Source of the DNA: Candidatus Benthicola azotiphorus
GTDB lineage: Bacteria; Gemmatimonadota; Gemmatimonadetes; Palauibacterales; Palauibacteraceae
Length of the DNA stretch: 13,921 bases
Direction of reading: 5' to 3'
Assembly (NCBI GenBank): GCA_947581745.1
Contig: CANPVW010000052.1
Coordinates: forward strand, 1-13,921
The position numbers and the translations under genes are program-made. Shown here one piece after another: positions 1-6,561 of the stretch. Positions within the stretch are counted from its first letter, which is position 1. Every line of letters begins with the position of its first letter. The notes beneath the pieces are model-generated. The model saw only the letters and a program-made list of their open reading frames with translations, did not search any database and was not told the origin of the DNA.

Positions 1-12
1 CCACGCCCCGGA

Positions 13-41
13 TTGCCCGCTCCCGCCGCTTTCGCTATAAT
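13..41 (+). promoter_or_regulatory. Sigma-70-type promoter of the ffh operon
   Basis: A perfect TATAAT -10 box lies at 36-41. A TTGCCC -35 box (4 of 6 match to TTGACA) lies at 13-18, and the spacing is 17 bp. Transcription would start near 48 and leave a leader of about 130 nt before ffh. No other equally good promoter was seen before rplS, so this probably drives ffh, rpsP, rimM and trmD, and possibly the genes beyond. Seen directly as sequence; activity is inferred. Confidence 0.7.
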
Positions 42-86
42 TTGGGGCTCTCGATTTCGGGCTGGCCCGGGCGGGCCGGCGCCGGC

Positions 87-119
87 AGACGCGAACCGAG
101 TCACGGCGTCGCGTCTTTT
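87..119 (+). promoter_or_regulatory. Terminator-like hairpin in the ffh leader
   Basis: AGACGCG (87-93) pairs with CGCGTCT (110-116), and an inner CCG (96-98) can pair with CGG (104-106). The stem is followed by T residues (116-119), as in a weak intrinsic terminator. A second stem follows (AGGGCC 128-133 with GGCCCT 140-145), and GC-rich self-complementary sequence lies just upstream at 64-86. The arrangement between promoter and ffh could be an attenuator or simply a structured GC-rich leader. No known leader family was recognised, and the conserved core of 4.5S RNA was not found here. Confidence 0.35.
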
Positions 120-180
120 GCGTTGAAAGGGCCCCGGACGGCCCTGGGGCGGTACGAGCCGGGGCAGGGACCGGGACGGG

Positions 181-1527
181 ATGTTCGAGCAGCTCGGCGA
201 TCGGCTGGATGACGTGTTCAAGCGCCTCAAGGGGCGGGGCGTCATCACGCAGCCGATGCTCCGGGAAGGGCTCCGGGAAGTGCGTCGGGCCCTGCTCGAG
301 GCGGACGTGAACTTCCACGTCGCCCGGGACTTTCTGAAGCGCGTCGAAGAGCGCGCGCTCGGCGAGCAGGTGCTGGAATCGGTCCGCCCGGCGGACCAGG
401 TCGTCAAGATCGTGCACGACGAGCTGATCGAGGTGCTGGGAGGAGCGAGCGCCGCGTCGGGGCTGGCGGAGGCGACCGTGCCGCCGACCGTGATCCTGCT
501 CGTCGGGTTGCAGGGATCGGGCAAGACGACGACCGCGGGAAAGCTGGCCCGGCGGTTCGACCGGCAGGGACGTCGGCCGTGGCTCGTCGCCTGTGATCCG
601 TATCGTCCGGCGGCCGGCGAACAGCTGGTGACGCTGGCCGAATCGATCGACGTGCCGGTCGTGCACGAGCCGGACGAGAAGGACATGGCCGCCCTCGCTG
701 CGGGGGCCGTCGATGCGGCGCGCCGCGCCGGAGCCACGCACCTGATCGTGGACACGGCGGGGCGCCTGCAGGCGGACACGGAGTTGATGGACGAGCTGAA
801 GCGGCTGAAAGAAGCCGTCGGGCCCCAGGAGGTCCTGCTTGTCGCCGATGGGATGACGGGGCAGGAGGCGGTCCGGATCGCGGAGGGCTTCCACGGAGCC
901 GTGGGGATCTCGGGCGTGATCCTCACGAAGATGGACGGCGACGCGCGGGGCGGAGCGGCTCTCTCGATCAACGGGGTGCTGGGCGTTCCGGTCAAGTTCG
1001 TCGGAATGGGCGAGCGCCTGGACGACCTGACGGCGTTCGAGCCAGAGCGCATGGCGGGACGTATCCTCCAGATGGGGGACATCGTGGGCCTGGTGGAGAA
1101 GGCCCAGCAGACGTTCGACGTCGAGGCCGGAAAGCAGCTGGAAGAGAAGGTGCTCGGCGGTGGCGAGTTCGACCTGGAGGACTTTCTCCAGGCGACGAAG
1201 CAGATACAGAAAATGGGCCCGATCGAGGGCCTGCTGAAGATGATACCGGGCGTGAAGCCGAAGATGCTGGAAGGGGTCGATCTGGATCCCCGCCGCATCA
1301 AGCACATGGAGGCGATCATTCTCTCCATGACGCCGGCCGAGCGACGGAAGCCGTCGATCATGAACGGATCGCGGCGGGCGAGGGTGGCCCGCGGCTCGGG
1401 CCGGCCGGTCCACGAAGTGAACCGGCTGCTCAAGCAATTCAGGGAAATGAAGAAGATGATGAAGCAGATGGGCAAGCTAGCGCCGCGTCTCGCGGCCGGT
1501 GGGAAGCCAGGCTCGCTGCTTCAATGA
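181..1527 (+). CDS. ffh: Signal recognition particle GTPase Ffh (SRP54)
   Basis: Ffh binds 4.5S RNA and the signal sequences of nascent membrane and secreted proteins, then delivers ribosomes to FtsY at the inner membrane. The 448-aa length is normal (E. coli 453). The N-terminal helical domain covers about residues 1-88. The G domain shows the P-loop GLQGSGKT (109-116), DPYRPAA (139-145), DTAGRLQ (191-197) and TKMD (249-252) followed by GDARGGAALS. The Met-rich M domain (about 300-448) contains the SRP-RNA-binding stretch near SIMNGSRRARVARGSG and then a KKMMKQMGK segment. The ATG start gives the canonical MFEQL N-terminus; its Shine-Dalgarno is only a loose G-rich run (GGGACGGG). It is the first gene of the ribosomal and tRNA-modification operon and lies 69 nt before rpsP. 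Confidence 0.97.
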   Translation: MFEQLGDRLDDVFKRLKGRGVITQPMLREGLREVRRALLEADVNFHVARDFLKRVEERALGEQVLESVRPADQVVKIVHDELIEVLGGASAASGLAEATVPPTVILLVGLQGSGKTTTAGKLARRFDRQGRRPWLVACDPYRPAAGEQLVTLAESIDVPVVHEPDEKDMAALAAGAVDAARRAGATHLIVDTAGRLQADTELMDELKRLKEAVGPQEVLLVADGMTGQEAVRIAEGFHGAVGISGVILTKMDGDARGGAALSINGVLGVPVKFVGMGERLDDLTAFEPERMAGRILQMGDIVGLVEKAQQTFDVEAGKQLEEKVLGGGEFDLEDFLQATKQIQKMGPIEGLLKMIPGVKPKMLEGVDLDPRRIKHMEAIILSMTPAERRKPSIMNGSRRARVARGSGRPVHEVNRLLKQFREMKKMMKQMGKLAPRLAAGGKPGSLLQ

Positions 1528-1596
1528 AGGGCTGGCGGCTCCCAGCGGAGGCCCGCCGTCCATGACAGATCGGACGTAACCAGAGGAACAGGATCA

Positions 1597-2286
1597 GTGG
1601 CGACAAGCATTCGACTGCAGCGCACGGGCCGGAAAAAGCAGGCATCGTTCCGCATCGTCGTGACGGACGTGGACGAGCAGCGCGATGGTCCATCGATCGA
1701 GACGCTCGGGACCTACAACCCGAGGACGAAGCCTTCCATCGTTCGGCTGGACGCCGCGGCGTCCCTGAACTGGCTCCACGAGGGCGCGCAGCCCACGCAC
1801 ACCGTGATCTCGATCTTCCGGAAGACCGGCGTGTGGCAGAAGTTCCAGGCCGGCGAGACGGCGGATTCCCTGGCCGAGAGGGTCGTGACGCTCGGTCCGC
1901 AGCCCGGGGAGCAGAAGACCTCCCGCCGGGCGGCCGTGGCCGCCGAGGCCCAGAAGCTGAGGGCGGTCGAGGTCGCGGCCGCGAAGCAGGCCGCCGAGGC
2001 GGAAGCGAAGCAGGCGGCCAGGGAGGCGGAGAAGCAGGCGGAACAGGAGGCGAAGGCCGCGGCGGAAGCCGAGGAAGCCGTCGAGGAAGCCGTGGATGAG
2101 GCCGGCGAGACCGCGGAGGCGTCGGCAGAAACGGCCGCGGAGGCGGCGGAAGCGGTCGACGAAGCCGCTGCCGAAGCTGAAGAGTCCGTCGAGGAAGCCG
2201 CTCCCGAAGCCGTCGAGGAAGAGGCCGAAGAGATCGCCGCGGTAGCCGAAGAGGCTTCCGACGAAGAGGCCGAGAAACAGGACTGA
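1597..2286 (+). CDS. rpsP: Ribosomal protein bS16 with long Ala/Glu-rich C-terminal tail
   Basis: bS16 is a 30S subunit protein needed for assembly of the 16S 5' domain. Residues 1-85 are a standard S16 domain (start MATSIRLQRTGRKKQASFRI, then a GTYNP element near residue 40). The family is usually 80-100 aa, but this protein is 229 aa. From about residue 105 it is a low-complexity, helix-prone tail of Ala, Glu, Gln and Lys that becomes strongly acidic near the end. The GTG start is chosen because it gives the family N-terminus and has AGAGGA 9 nt upstream. The tail's GC-rich repeats create long open frames on the opposite strand that are not genes. No KH-domain gene follows, so the order resembles the proteobacterial rpsP-rimM-trmD-rplS. 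Confidence 0.95.
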   Translation: MATSIRLQRTGRKKQASFRIVVTDVDEQRDGPSIETLGTYNPRTKPSIVRLDAAASLNWLHEGAQPTHTVISIFRKTGVWQKFQAGETADSLAERVVTLGPQPGEQKTSRRAAVAAEAQKLRAVEVAAAKQAAEAEAKQAAREAEKQAEQEAKAAAEAEEAVEEAVDEAGETAEASAETAAEAAEAVDEAAAEAEESVEEAAPEAVEEEAEEIAAVAEEASDEEAEKQD

Positions 2287-2328
2287 GTCGGGGCCGGTGG
2301 ACCGAGAGTCCCCCGGCACCGCAGTTCG

Positions 2329-2844
2329 ATGGATGAGATCGTCGTAGGGCTGATTCGAAGGGCGCACGGGCTGGACGGGGAGGTGCTCGTCGAACTGTCG
2401 ACCGGCGATCCGGACGCCGTCTTCACCCCCGACCGCGTGTTCCGCGCTCGAGGCGCACCCGGCGGACGGGAGAATCGTCTGACTCTCACGCAGGCCCGAG
2501 CCCACAAGGGCGGCCTGCTCCTGAAGTTCCGGGAGATCAGGGACCGCTCCGCGGCGGAATCGTTGCAGGGCCGGGAGCTGGGCGTCCCGCTGGATCAGCT
2601 GCGGGACCTGGACGAAGACGAGTTCTTCCTGCACGAGCTGGTGGGATACGAGGTCGTGCAGATGGACGGACGGCCGGTCGGAGAAGTCGTGACGTCGTAC
2701 GAGACCGGTGCGCAGGTGCTGCTGGGGGTGTCGGCCGGCGAGCGGGAGATCCTGATTCCGTTCGGCCGGCAACTGGTGATAGAGGTGGACCGGGCGGGGC
2801 GGAGGATCGTCATCGATCCGCCGCCGGGGCTCCTGGAGGTATGA
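2329..2844 (+). CDS. rimM: 16S rRNA processing / 30S maturation factor RimM
   Basis: RimM binds S19 and helps mature the 30S head domain. The 171-aa protein has the N-terminal RimM domain signature (GLIRRAHGLDGEVLVE at residues 7-22, matching the family G.I..AHGLRGEV pattern). A C-terminal PRC-barrel follows, starting near LHELVGYEVV (about 103) and ending IDPPPGLLEV. The ATG at 2329 has no clear Shine-Dalgarno; it follows rpsP by 42 nt, so translation probably depends on the upstream gene. The gene's last codons contain the GGAGGT that serves trmD. Confidence 0.94.
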   Translation: MDEIVVGLIRRAHGLDGEVLVELSTGDPDAVFTPDRVFRARGAPGGRENRLTLTQARAHKGGLLLKFREIRDRSAAESLQGRELGVPLDQLRDLDEDEFFLHELVGYEVVQMDGRPVGEVVTSYETGAQVLLGVSAGEREILIPFGRQLVIEVDRAGRRIVIDPPPGLLEV

Positions 2845-2848
2845 CGGC

Positions 2849-3526
2849 GTGAAGATCAACGTCGTGACGATCTTCCCGGAGTTCTTCGAGGTGCCGCTGG
2901 TCACCAGCATCCCCGGGCGTGCGGCAGGCGCCGGACTCGTGGATTACCGGGTCGTGGACCTGCGCCGATTCACCCACGACCGGCACCGCACGGTGGACGA
3001 CGAGCCCTACGGAGGCGGCGCGGGCATGGTGATGAAGCCCGAGCCCTTCTTCGAGGCGCTGGACGAGATGAGGCCGCAGGGCCCGATCGTCCTGCTGAGT
3101 CCGCGGGGCAGGCTGTTCGATCACGATACCGCGGTGCGGTTCGCGATGCAGCCCGAGTTGACGCTGCTGTGCGGGCATTACAAGGGCGTGGACGAGCGCG
3201 TGGCGGAGGGGCTCGCATCCGAAGAGCTGTCGGTGGGCGATTACGTGCTCTCCGGCGGAGAGCCCGCGGCGCTCATCGTGGTGGACGCGGTCGTCCGGCT
3301 CCTGCCCGGAGCCCTGAGTGACCACGAGTCGGCGGCGGAGGACTCGTTCTACGACGGACTGCTCGCGCCGCCGGTGTACACGCGGCCGGCCGAATACAGG
3401 GGACGCGAAGTCCCCGAGGTACTCCGATCGGGCGATCATGCGCGAATCGCGGAGTGGCGCCGCCGCGAAGCGGAGCGCCTGACGATGGAGAGAAGACCCG
3501 AGATCTGGGAACGTGAGGGGAACTGA
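2849..3526 (+). CDS. trmD: tRNA (guanine-N1)-methyltransferase TrmD
   Basis: TrmD transfers a methyl group from S-adenosylmethionine to G37 of tRNAs, which prevents +1 frameshifting. The 225-aa length is slightly short (E. coli 255, whose extra residues are C-terminal). The SPOUT trefoil-knot motifs are intact: FTHDRHRTVDDEPYGGGAGM (41-60), LSPRG (83-87), CGHYKG (108-113) and GDYVLSGGE (130-138). By alignment to E. coli TrmD, Arg150 and Asp165 (in EDSF) correspond to the catalytic Arg154 and Asp169, and a YTRP motif follows. The GTG start is set by GGAGGT at 2834-2839, inside the end of rimM, with a 4-nt gap to the rimM stop. Translation is probably coupled. Confidence 0.96.
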   Translation: MKINVVTIFPEFFEVPLVTSIPGRAAGAGLVDYRVVDLRRFTHDRHRTVDDEPYGGGAGMVMKPEPFFEALDEMRPQGPIVLLSPRGRLFDHDTAVRFAMQPELTLLCGHYKGVDERVAEGLASEELSVGDYVLSGGEPAALIVVDAVVRLLPGALSDHESAAEDSFYDGLLAPPVYTRPAEYRGREVPEVLRSGDHARIAEWRRREAERLTMERRPEIWEREGN

Positions 3527-3577
3527 TCCCCCCGGGCCCGCTCTCGCTGGGAAATAGACAGGGACGGAATTAGATTC

Positions 3578-3594
3578 GGTCGCTCGAGGCGACC
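3578..3594 (+). promoter_or_regulatory. Hairpin just before the rplS ribosome binding site
   Basis: GGTCGC (3578-3583) and GCGACC (3589-3594) form a perfect 6-bp stem with a 5-nt loop, ending 2 nt before the strong GGAAGGAG Shine-Dalgarno (3597-3604). A poor -10-like TAGATT (3571-3576) sits immediately upstream. This could be a small translational control element or a promoter-proximal leader of rplS. It matches no leader family I know, and its short length means it could be chance. Confidence 0.25.
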
Positions 3595-3611
3595 CTGGAA
3601 GGAGCGAGATC

Positions 3612-4154
3612 GTGGATCCGAGAATTGCGGAAATCGAAAAGACCCAGGTGCGGACGGACCTGCCGGCGTTCTCGCCGGGAGATACGCTCCGTGTGCGCGT
3701 GCGGGTCAGCGAGGGCGCCAAGGAGCGGATCCAGGCGTTCGAGGGCATCTGCATCGCCCGCAAGGGAGGCGGCCTGAGCGAGACCTTCATGGTCCGCAAG
3801 ATCTCCGGCGGCGTGGGCGTCGAGCGCATCTTTCCGTTGCACAGCCCGTCCATCGAAGGGATCGACGTGGTCCGTCGCGGTCACGTGCGTCGGGCGAAGC
3901 TCTACTATCTGCGGGCGCGGAGTGGCAAGCGGGCCCGCGTGAGAGAGCGTCGCTGGTGGGAGGGCGGGCTCGCGCCGAAGTCCGAGGCGGCAACCGCCGC
4001 GGAACAGGCCGAGGCGGAAGCCGAGGCGGAGGCCGCAGCCGCTGCCGAGGCCGCAGCCCTGGTCGAAGCGGAGATCGCCGGGGAAGAGGCGGAGGCGCCT
4101 GAAGTCATGGAAGCCGCCGGGACGGCCGACGAGACCGGGAAGGCCGCCGAGTAG
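3612..4154 (+). CDS. rplS: Ribosomal protein bL19 with Ala/Glu-rich C-terminal tail
   Basis: bL19 is a 50S protein at the subunit interface. Residues 1-115 are a full L19 domain: an FSPGDTLRVRVRV segment near 20, then AFEGICIARKGGG near 40, FPLHSPSIEGIDVVRRGHVRRAKLYYLR-type sequence and a basic end. Typical L19 stops at about 115-120 aa. This one continues to 180 aa with an acidic, Ala/Glu-rich low-complexity tail from about residue 120, similar in style to the tail of bS16 in the same operon. The GTG start has an excellent Shine-Dalgarno (GGAAGGAG, 7 nt upstream) and the normal family N-terminus. It follows trmD by 85 nt and precedes rnhB by 10 nt. Confidence 0.95.
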   Translation: MDPRIAEIEKTQVRTDLPAFSPGDTLRVRVRVSEGAKERIQAFEGICIARKGGGLSETFMVRKISGGVGVERIFPLHSPSIEGIDVVRRGHVRRAKLYYLRARSGKRARVRERRWWEGGLAPKSEAATAAEQAEAEAEAEAAAAAEAAALVEAEIAGEEAEAPEVMEAAGTADETGKAAE

Positions 4155-4164
4155 CCGCGGGCCG

Positions 4165-4788
4165 ATGGCTCGCACGGCACCCACCGACTACGAACGGGAG
4201 GCCTGGAGCCGGGGTCTCAGACGTGTGGTGGGCGTCGACGAGGCGGGCTGCGGTCCGCTGGCCGGGCCCGTCGTCGCGGCGGCGGTGGCGCTCGAGCCAG
4301 GTCAGAATCTCGAGGGCGTGTACGACAGCAAGGCCCTCACCAGGAAGCAACGCGAGGAGCTCGCCCGGGTGATCCGGGACCGGGTCCTCGCGTTTTCCAT
4401 CGCTGCCGCATCGACCCGCGAGATCGAGCGGCTCAACATCCGTCGGGCCACCTCGCTCGCCATGCGCCGGGCGGTCAGGCGGCTGCCCTTCGAGCCGGAA
4501 CTGCTCCTGGTGGATGGTCGTGCGGTTCCGGAGCTCGGGGAGCACACCCCGATCGTCAAGGGCGATCGCCTGTCGCTTTCCATCGCCTGCGCCTCCATCT
4601 TGTCCAAGACCGTTCGCGACTGCCTGATGGGGCGACTGGCGAGTCGATATCCGGCTTACGGGTGGGACGAGAACAAAGGCTATGGGACGGGGCGGCACCT
4701 CGCGGCGATCCGCGAGCACGGCCCGACTCCCCATCACCGCTGCACCTGGGCGCCGATCATCCAGCACGAGCTTCCCCTGGAGGTCTGA
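4165..4788 (+). CDS. rnhB: Ribonuclease HII
   Basis: RNase HII cleaves RNA in RNA/DNA hybrids and single ribonucleotides in DNA, starting ribonucleotide excision repair. In the 207-aa protein the catalytic carboxylates are all visible: Asp25 and Glu26 (GVDEAG), Asp117 (LLVDG) and Asp134 (VKGD), followed by ACASILSKTVRD and a GYGTGRH segment. The motif usually written GRG, which senses the 2'-OH at the RNA-DNA junction, reads Gly-Cys-Gly (28-30) here, so its Arg is replaced. The ATG at 4165 lies 10 nt after rplS without a clear Shine-Dalgarno, suggesting coupling. The last codons supply GGAGGT for the next gene. Confidence 0.93.
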   Translation: MARTAPTDYEREAWSRGLRRVVGVDEAGCGPLAGPVVAAAVALEPGQNLEGVYDSKALTRKQREELARVIRDRVLAFSIAAASTREIERLNIRRATSLAMRRAVRRLPFEPELLLVDGRAVPELGEHTPIVKGDRLSLSIACASILSKTVRDCLMGRLASRYPAYGWDENKGYGTGRHLAAIREHGPTPHHRCTWAPIIQHELPLEV

Positions 4789-4790
4789 GC

Positions 4791-5210
4791 ATGCACTCCG
4801 AGCACCTGCGCAACGTACAGGTCTCCTGGGTGGCTTTCGGCTGGTTCGTTGGACTGGCCGTGGCCACGACCGTCCTGCTCCTGCTTGCGGGGGCCGGATT
4901 CTCACACTGGGGAGGCCTCGCAGAGACGGTCGCGCTCGTGATCGCCGTCGCGATCGGCTGGTTCGTCGGCGGCTTCATCGTCGGCTTCAAGGCTGCCGCG
5001 GCGCCCGTCCTGCACGGGTCCGCCATGGCCCTCTTCACGTTCGTGGCGTGGTTCGCCCTGAACCTGGTCTTCGGCGGAATCACGACCGGGGCAAGCGCCT
5101 GGGAGTACTTCGGCGGGCGCAGCCTGGCGGCCGCGCTGCTCGTGCAGGTCCTGGCGGCGATCGCCGGGTGCTGGGTCGGCTACCGGTACACGCCGGTGCG
5201 GGTGGGCTGA
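4791..5210 (+). CDS. Small four-helix membrane protein, unknown function
   Basis: I do not recognise a named family. The 139-aa product has four hydrophobic segments, at about residues 11-33, 46-67, 74-95 and 111-130. Several glycines lie in the helices (GWFVGGFIVGF), and there is a short charged N-terminus. This resembles small DUF-type integral membrane proteins. The ATG start is supported by GGAGGT at 4779-4784, 6 nt upstream within the end of rnhB, and by only a 2-nt gap to the rnhB stop, so it is translationally linked to the operon. Its stop lies 1 nt from the stop of the converging dehydratase gene. Confidence 0.75.
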   Translation: MHSEHLRNVQVSWVAFGWFVGLAVATTVLLLLAGAGFSHWGGLAETVALVIAVAIGWFVGGFIVGFKAAAAPVLHGSAMALFTFVAWFALNLVFGGITTGASAWEYFGGRSLAAALLVQVLAAIAGCWVGYRYTPVRVG

Positions 5211-5211
5211 C

Positions 5212-6180
5212 CTACAGGACCTTCTTCAGCACCCCTATCCCGACGTTCGCCCCGCACAGGACGATCACGACCTCCTTGCCGGTCCACCGGTCCGCGGTCT
5301 GCAGGAACCCGGCGACCGCGACGGCCGCCGATCCCTCGATGAGCGTGTGGTGGCGGCCGATAATCAGGCGCATCGCCACCCGGATCTCGTCCTCCGACAC
5401 CGTCAGGGATTCGTCCACGACCTCCCGGCACAGGTCGAAGGTGATCGAGTCGGGCTCGACGCCGCCCGCGGTCCCATCCGACAGGGTGGGGAAGGAAGGA
5501 AGGTCCAGGACCCGACCGGCCTGCAGCGACTCGTGCATCACTGCCGAGTTGACCGGGGAGCAGGCCACGACTGTCGTGCCGCGCGTCGCCTTGAGATAGC
5601 CGCCGGCGCCAGAGACAAGACCACCGCCTCCCATCGAAGCGAACAGCACGTCGGTGCGGTGGAGGTCGGCTGCCACTTCCACGCCGATCGTCCCCTGTCC
5701 GGCCACCACCAGGGGATCGTTGTACGGAGACAGGTAAGGCAGGCCGGCCTCCGATGCGTGTATCCGGGCCGCCGCTTCAGCCAGCACCGGGTCCCCCTCC
5801 ACGCGGCGGATAGCCGCTCCGAGCGCCTCGATCGCGCGGAGCTTCGCGGCGGATGCGACCTCGGGAACGAATATCAGGGCCTGGAGATGCGCGATCCGGG
5901 CTGCGTGCGCCACCGCCATCCCGTGATTCCCGGACGAGGCCGCGACCACACCTCTGCAATCGTGCCCGAGGGAGAGGAGGAAATTGGTGGCTCCACGGAG
6001 CTTGAACGATCCCGTGCTCTGCTGGTTCTCCAGCTTCAGCCACACGTCCGCCCCGCTCACCTCGCTGAGGGCGTGAGAATACTCGACCGGCGTGTGACGA
6101 ACGTGGCCGGAGATGCGTCCGGCAGCCGCGTGGCACTCGGACTGGATGTCACGAAGCAGATCCTGCGATGCGAGGCTCAC
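5212..6180 (-). CDS. PLP-dependent threonine/serine dehydratase-like enzyme
   Basis: This is a fold-type II PLP enzyme that probably deaminates a hydroxy-amino acid such as threonine or serine to its 2-oxo acid. In the 322-aa protein Lys60 lies in the PLP-binding SFKLRGATNF motif. SSGNHGMA (82-89) and the phosphate-binding GGGGLVSG (184-191) follow, and a CGANVG motif is near the C-terminus. It lacks a C-terminal ACT regulatory domain, so it is catabolic-like in size. The segment NSAVMHES...PTLSDGTAGGVEP resembles hydroxyectoine-utilisation dehydratase EutB, but no ectoine genes are nearby, so substrate assignment stays open. The GTG start at 6180 is the best fit to family length, though its Shine-Dalgarno is weak. 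The gene is monocistronic and divergent from the Sec-peroxiredoxin unit. Confidence 0.88.
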   Translation of the reverse strand: MSLASQDLLRDIQSECHAAAGRISGHVRHTPVEYSHALSEVSGADVWLKLENQQSTGSFKLRGATNFLLSLGHDCRGVVAASSGNHGMAVAHAARIAHLQALIFVPEVASAAKLRAIEALGAAIRRVEGDPVLAEAAARIHASEAGLPYLSPYNDPLVVAGQGTIGVEVAADLHRTDVLFASMGGGGLVSGAGGYLKATRGTTVVACSPVNSAVMHESLQAGRVLDLPSFPTLSDGTAGGVEPDSITFDLCREVVDESLTVSEDEIRVAMRLIIGRHHTLIEGSAAVAVAGFLQTADRWTGKEVVIVLCGANVGIGVLKKVL

Positions 6181-6324
6181 CGGAGGTTCTCAGCCGTGCG
6201 GGTGGCGCATCCGATCGGCAGCCGAATCATCAGAATAGCTCCGAGTTCCTTGCTGCGAGGGCTTACCTGCTAGAGGTTACACGAATCCGAGCGGACGCGC
6301 ACGAGTGTCACGGACACGACCGAC

Positions 6325-6561
6325 GTGGATGCCACGAATCGAGCGGGGGCGATTGTGGAAGCAGCCGAAACGCTGGAAGCCTGTCCGGTCTGCCACGAGC
6401 CGGTGGCCGACGGCCAGCCGACCGAATGGGTCCCGGTGTGCCCCCTCGTATACCCCGAGAGCGCGGGTCTGCAGTGTCACGAGCGCTGCCTGATAGAGGA
6501 GCGAGAGCGCAACCGGGCGTTGCCGGCCGAATGGCACCAACGACGGCGGAGGAGCGGATGA
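6325..6561 (+). CDS. Small Cys-rich putative zinc-binding protein upstream of the selenoprotein
   Basis: Unrecognised 78-aa product. It has CPVC at 20-23, Cys39, and a QCHERC group with Cys51 and Cys55 (His24 and His52 adjacent), which looks like a zinc-ribbon or treble-clef-type metal site. An Arg-rich C-terminus ends in RRRRSG. The stop codon overlaps the start of the peroxiredoxin gene in an ATGA, so the two are probably translated together. The start is uncertain: GTG at 6325 gives 78 aa but lacks a Shine-Dalgarno, and an in-frame GTG at 6355, after a G-rich run, would remove ten residues while keeping all the cysteines. A metal-binding or redox partner role is inferred only from context. 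Confidence 0.6.
   Translation: MDATNRAGAIVEAAETLEACPVCHEPVADGQPTEWVPVCPLVYPESAGLQCHERCLIEERERNRALPAEWHQRRRRSG

Noticed and set aside
42..180. 4.5S (SRP) RNA gene in the ffh leader
   Set aside because: The conserved core of SRP RNA (GGAAG-type loop and its opposing AGCA-type side) is not present.
1594..2910. 438-aa minus-strand open frame across rpsP and rimM
   Set aside because: It is antisense to two clear genes. Its Leu/Gly/Arg repeats are the mirror of the Ala/Glu tail codons of bS16 in GC-rich DNA.
6168..6557. Longer N-terminus for the peroxiredoxin, from 6168
   Set aside because: The added 130 residues are Arg/Gly-rich with no family content. They overlap the Cys-rich gene and the dehydratase start, while ATG 6558 has a good Shine-Dalgarno and the family N-terminus.
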